NCBI GenBank assembly: GCA_902489475.1
Contig: CABUAH010000049.1
Coordinates: 1 to 15,292 of the forward strand
Reading direction: 5' to 3'
Length of the DNA: 15,292 bases
DNA from: an uncultured Oscillospiraceae bacterium
GTDB lineage: Bacteria; Bacillota; Clostridia; Oscillospirales; Ruminococcaceae
Notes under the pieces: generated by a model
Told to the model about the DNA's origin: nothing
Databases searched by the model: none
Seen by the model: only the letters and a program-made list of their open reading frames with translations
Made by a program: the position numbers and the translations under genes
In this document: positions 13,933 through 15,292 of the stretch, piece after piece
Layout of the letters: each line of letters begins with the position of its first letter
How positions within the stretch are numbered: position 1 is the first letter of the stretch

Positions 13933-15174
13933 ATGAAACAGTTTTTTACAGTTTTTAGATTTGAAATCAAAAATTATTTTAAAAGCAAGGCATATGTAGG
14001 GATAACAGTTGCTTTAGTTGCAGTTATTGCGGTTGTATTGTTTTTCCCTCAGATTAAATCATTGTTTACTTCCGGCGGCTCCGAAAACACGTCAGAACTG
14101 CCAAAGGCATATTTTTCGGGAATTAGCGAGAGTGACGGCGAATATATGAGTAATATATTATCAACGTCGTTTCCTGATTACGAGGTTGAATTTTGCAGCT
14201 ATAATGCAGATGAGCTTGAGAAGAAAGTTCAGGACGGAGATTGTGAGTTTGCGGTTTTGATTGAAAGTGACACCTCGTATAAATATTTTGTAAATGATGT
14301 TGGCCTTTATGACATGAATACAGAGATATTGAGTGAAATATTACAGTCAAAGCTCATGTACGACAAAATGACTGAGCTTGGAATGTCAGCTGAGCAGGCA
14401 AACGATATTATGACGCAGGAAGTTACATTTGAAACGGTAAAAATAGGAACGGATCAATCTCAGTCTTTCTTCTATACATATATATTTATTTTTGCACTTT
14501 ACATGGCGGTCTTGCTTTACGGACAATTTGTATCTACAGGTGTTGCGACAGAAAAAAGCTCTCGTGCTATGGAGCTTTTGATTACAAGTGCGAAAACAAA
14601 AAACTTAATGTTCGGAAAGATTCTCGGAGCAGGATGTGCCGGACTTATTCAGCTCGTTGTAATTTTTGGTTCTGCATTTGTTCTTTTCAATATTAACAAA
14701 GAAAGCTGGGAGGACAACCAGATTATTAATTCAATATTTAATATGCCGATATCCATTGTACTATATATAATACTGTTCTTTGTTTTGGGATTTTTCATTT
14801 ACGCTTTTTTATATGGTGCAGTAGGTTCGCTTGTTTCAAAGGTAGAAGACTTAAATACTGCTGCAACGCCTATTACATTTTTGTTTATAATAGCGTTTAT
14901 GATAGTTATGTTTTCACTAGGAAGCGGAGATGTTGATTCACCGCTTATTATAGTTGCATCTTATATCCCATTTACATCTCCGATGGCTATGTTTGTAAGA
15001 ATAACCATGGGCAATGTTGCGGCGATTGAGGTTATTGGATCTGTTGCAATTCTGATAGCTTCAACTGTTGGAATAGGATTTTTGTCTGCAAAAATTTATA
15101 GGTTGGGTATTTTAATGTATGGCAAGCCTGTAAATCTTATTTCTGCAATTAAAATGGTAGTAAAAAAGAATTGA
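13933..15174 (+). CDS. ABC-2 family permease, NatB-like
   Basis: This 413-residue integral membrane subunit works with the ATPase upstream. One membrane segment at ~21-40 is followed by an external domain of about 135 residues (~45-178). Membrane segments follow at ~180-200, 229-253, 273-300, 313-330, 336-357 and 365-387. The cytoplasmic loop VATEKSSRAMELLITSAKT (205-222) is the usual ABC-2 coupling region. The length and topology match NatB/YhaP-type permeases. GGGAGGG at 13919-13925 precedes the ATG. The substrate cannot be read from the sequence; Na+, an antimicrobial compound or a lipid are possible. Confidence 0.9.
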   Translation: MKQFFTVFRFEIKNYFKSKAYVGITVALVAVIAVVLFFPQIKSLFTSGGSENTSELPKAYFSGISESDGEYMSNILSTSFPDYEVEFCSYNADELEKKVQDGDCEFAVLIESDTSYKYFVNDVGLYDMNTEILSEILQSKLMYDKMTELGMSAEQANDIMTQEVTFETVKIGTDQSQSFFYTYIFIFALYMAVLLYGQFVSTGVATEKSSRAMELLITSAKTKNLMFGKILGAGCAGLIQLVVIFGSAFVLFNINKESWEDNQIINSIFNMPISIVLYIILFFVLGFFIYAFLYGAVGSLVSKVEDLNTAATPITFLFIIAFMIVMFSLGSGDVDSPLIIVASYIPFTSPMAMFVRITMGNVAAIEVIGSVAILIASTVGIGFLSAKIYRLGILMYGKPVNLISAIKMVVKKN

Positions 15175-15183
15175 TTTTTAGAT

Positions 15184-15291
15184 TTATACATAAAAGGGAG
15201 CCGAAAAATCGGCTTCTTTTTTATATTTTGAAGTTTTTCTAAATTGCAATATCAAATAGGACATTATTGAAAATAAAATCAGCGCAGTGGT
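15184..15291 (-). CDS. Possible 3' end of a converging membrane-protein gene (partial)
   Basis: On the - strand an open frame enters from the right edge and ends at TAA (15184-15186). It would encode a hydrophobic stretch (ALILFSIMSYLILQF) followed by a basic tail (RKTSKYKKEA), like the end of a membrane protein. It is only 35 codons long and its last part reads through the terminator hairpin, so it may be chance. No family can be named. Confidence 0.25.
   Translation of the reverse strand, partial: TTALILFSIMSYLILQFRKTSKYKKEADFSAPFYV
15192..15222 (+). terminator. Intrinsic terminator of the ABC exporter operon
   Basis: AGCCGA (15199-15204) pairs with TCGGCT (15209-15214) around an AAAA loop. 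The stem extends through AAAAGGG on the left and TCTTTT on the right with G-T wobbles. A run of T follows, 17 bases after the permease stop. Confidence 0.85.
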
Positions 15292-15292
15292 A

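Noticed and set aside
13071..14350. Several - strand open frames inside the ABC exporter genes
   Set aside because: They are antisense to strongly conserved ATPase and permease motifs and lack start signals.
1..15292. CRISPR array, insertion sequence, attachment site, tRNA or rRNA
   Set aside because: I saw no regularly spaced repeats, no transposase-like frame, no terminal inverted repeats flanking a block, and no tRNA cloverleaf or rRNA-like sequence.

Overview
The window looks like chromosomal DNA of a low-GC, anaerobic, spore-forming member of the Bacillota (class Clostridia). An alpha/beta small acid-soluble spore protein gene implies endospores. HydE implies an [FeFe]-hydrogenase, hence anaerobic fermentation. 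The LPXTG-type sorting signals and strong AGGAGG ribosome binding sites fit a Gram-positive wall. A gut Oscillospiraceae/Ruminococcus-like host is my inference; nothing here fixes the genus.

Positions 25-10393 (+ strand) form one compact operon for a sortase-assembled, covalently linked pilus. In order it encodes a small coiled-coil protein of unknown role, a type I signal peptidase, a 1659-residue multidomain surface adhesin (probable tip, MPSTGG), the probable shaft pilin (LPSTGG), a class C pilus-polymerising sortase, a smaller pilin with an LPQTG signal (probable base), and a second, shorter sortase not of class C. Most genes overlap or lie within about 40 bases of each other. The exception is the 90-base gap after the shaft pilin, which holds a perfect hairpin without a U-tract. 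The signal peptidase presumably processes the exported pilins, the class C sortase joins shaft subunits through their Lys and LPSTGG, and the second sortase probably moves the base pilin (LPQTG) to peptidoglycan. The operon promoter lies left of the window. A hairpin at 10394-10422 ends the operon.

Positions 10421-12604 (- strand) carry mnmA (tRNA 2-thiouridylase) and hydE (radical SAM hydrogenase maturase), overlapping by one base (TAATG) and read from a promoter at about 12576-12604. They converge on the pilus operon and share its terminator.

Positions 12653-12963 (+ strand) hold a monocistronic SASP gene with a sigma-G-like promoter and a strong terminator. Immediately after it, a consensus sigma-A promoter (TTGACA-17-TATAAT) drives a two-gene ABC exporter (NatA-like ATPase and NatB-like permease), closed by a terminator at 15192-15222. 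The last ~100 bases may hold the 3' end of a converging membrane-protein gene, which is weakly supported. I see no rRNA, tRNA, CRISPR array, insertion sequence or phage gene.
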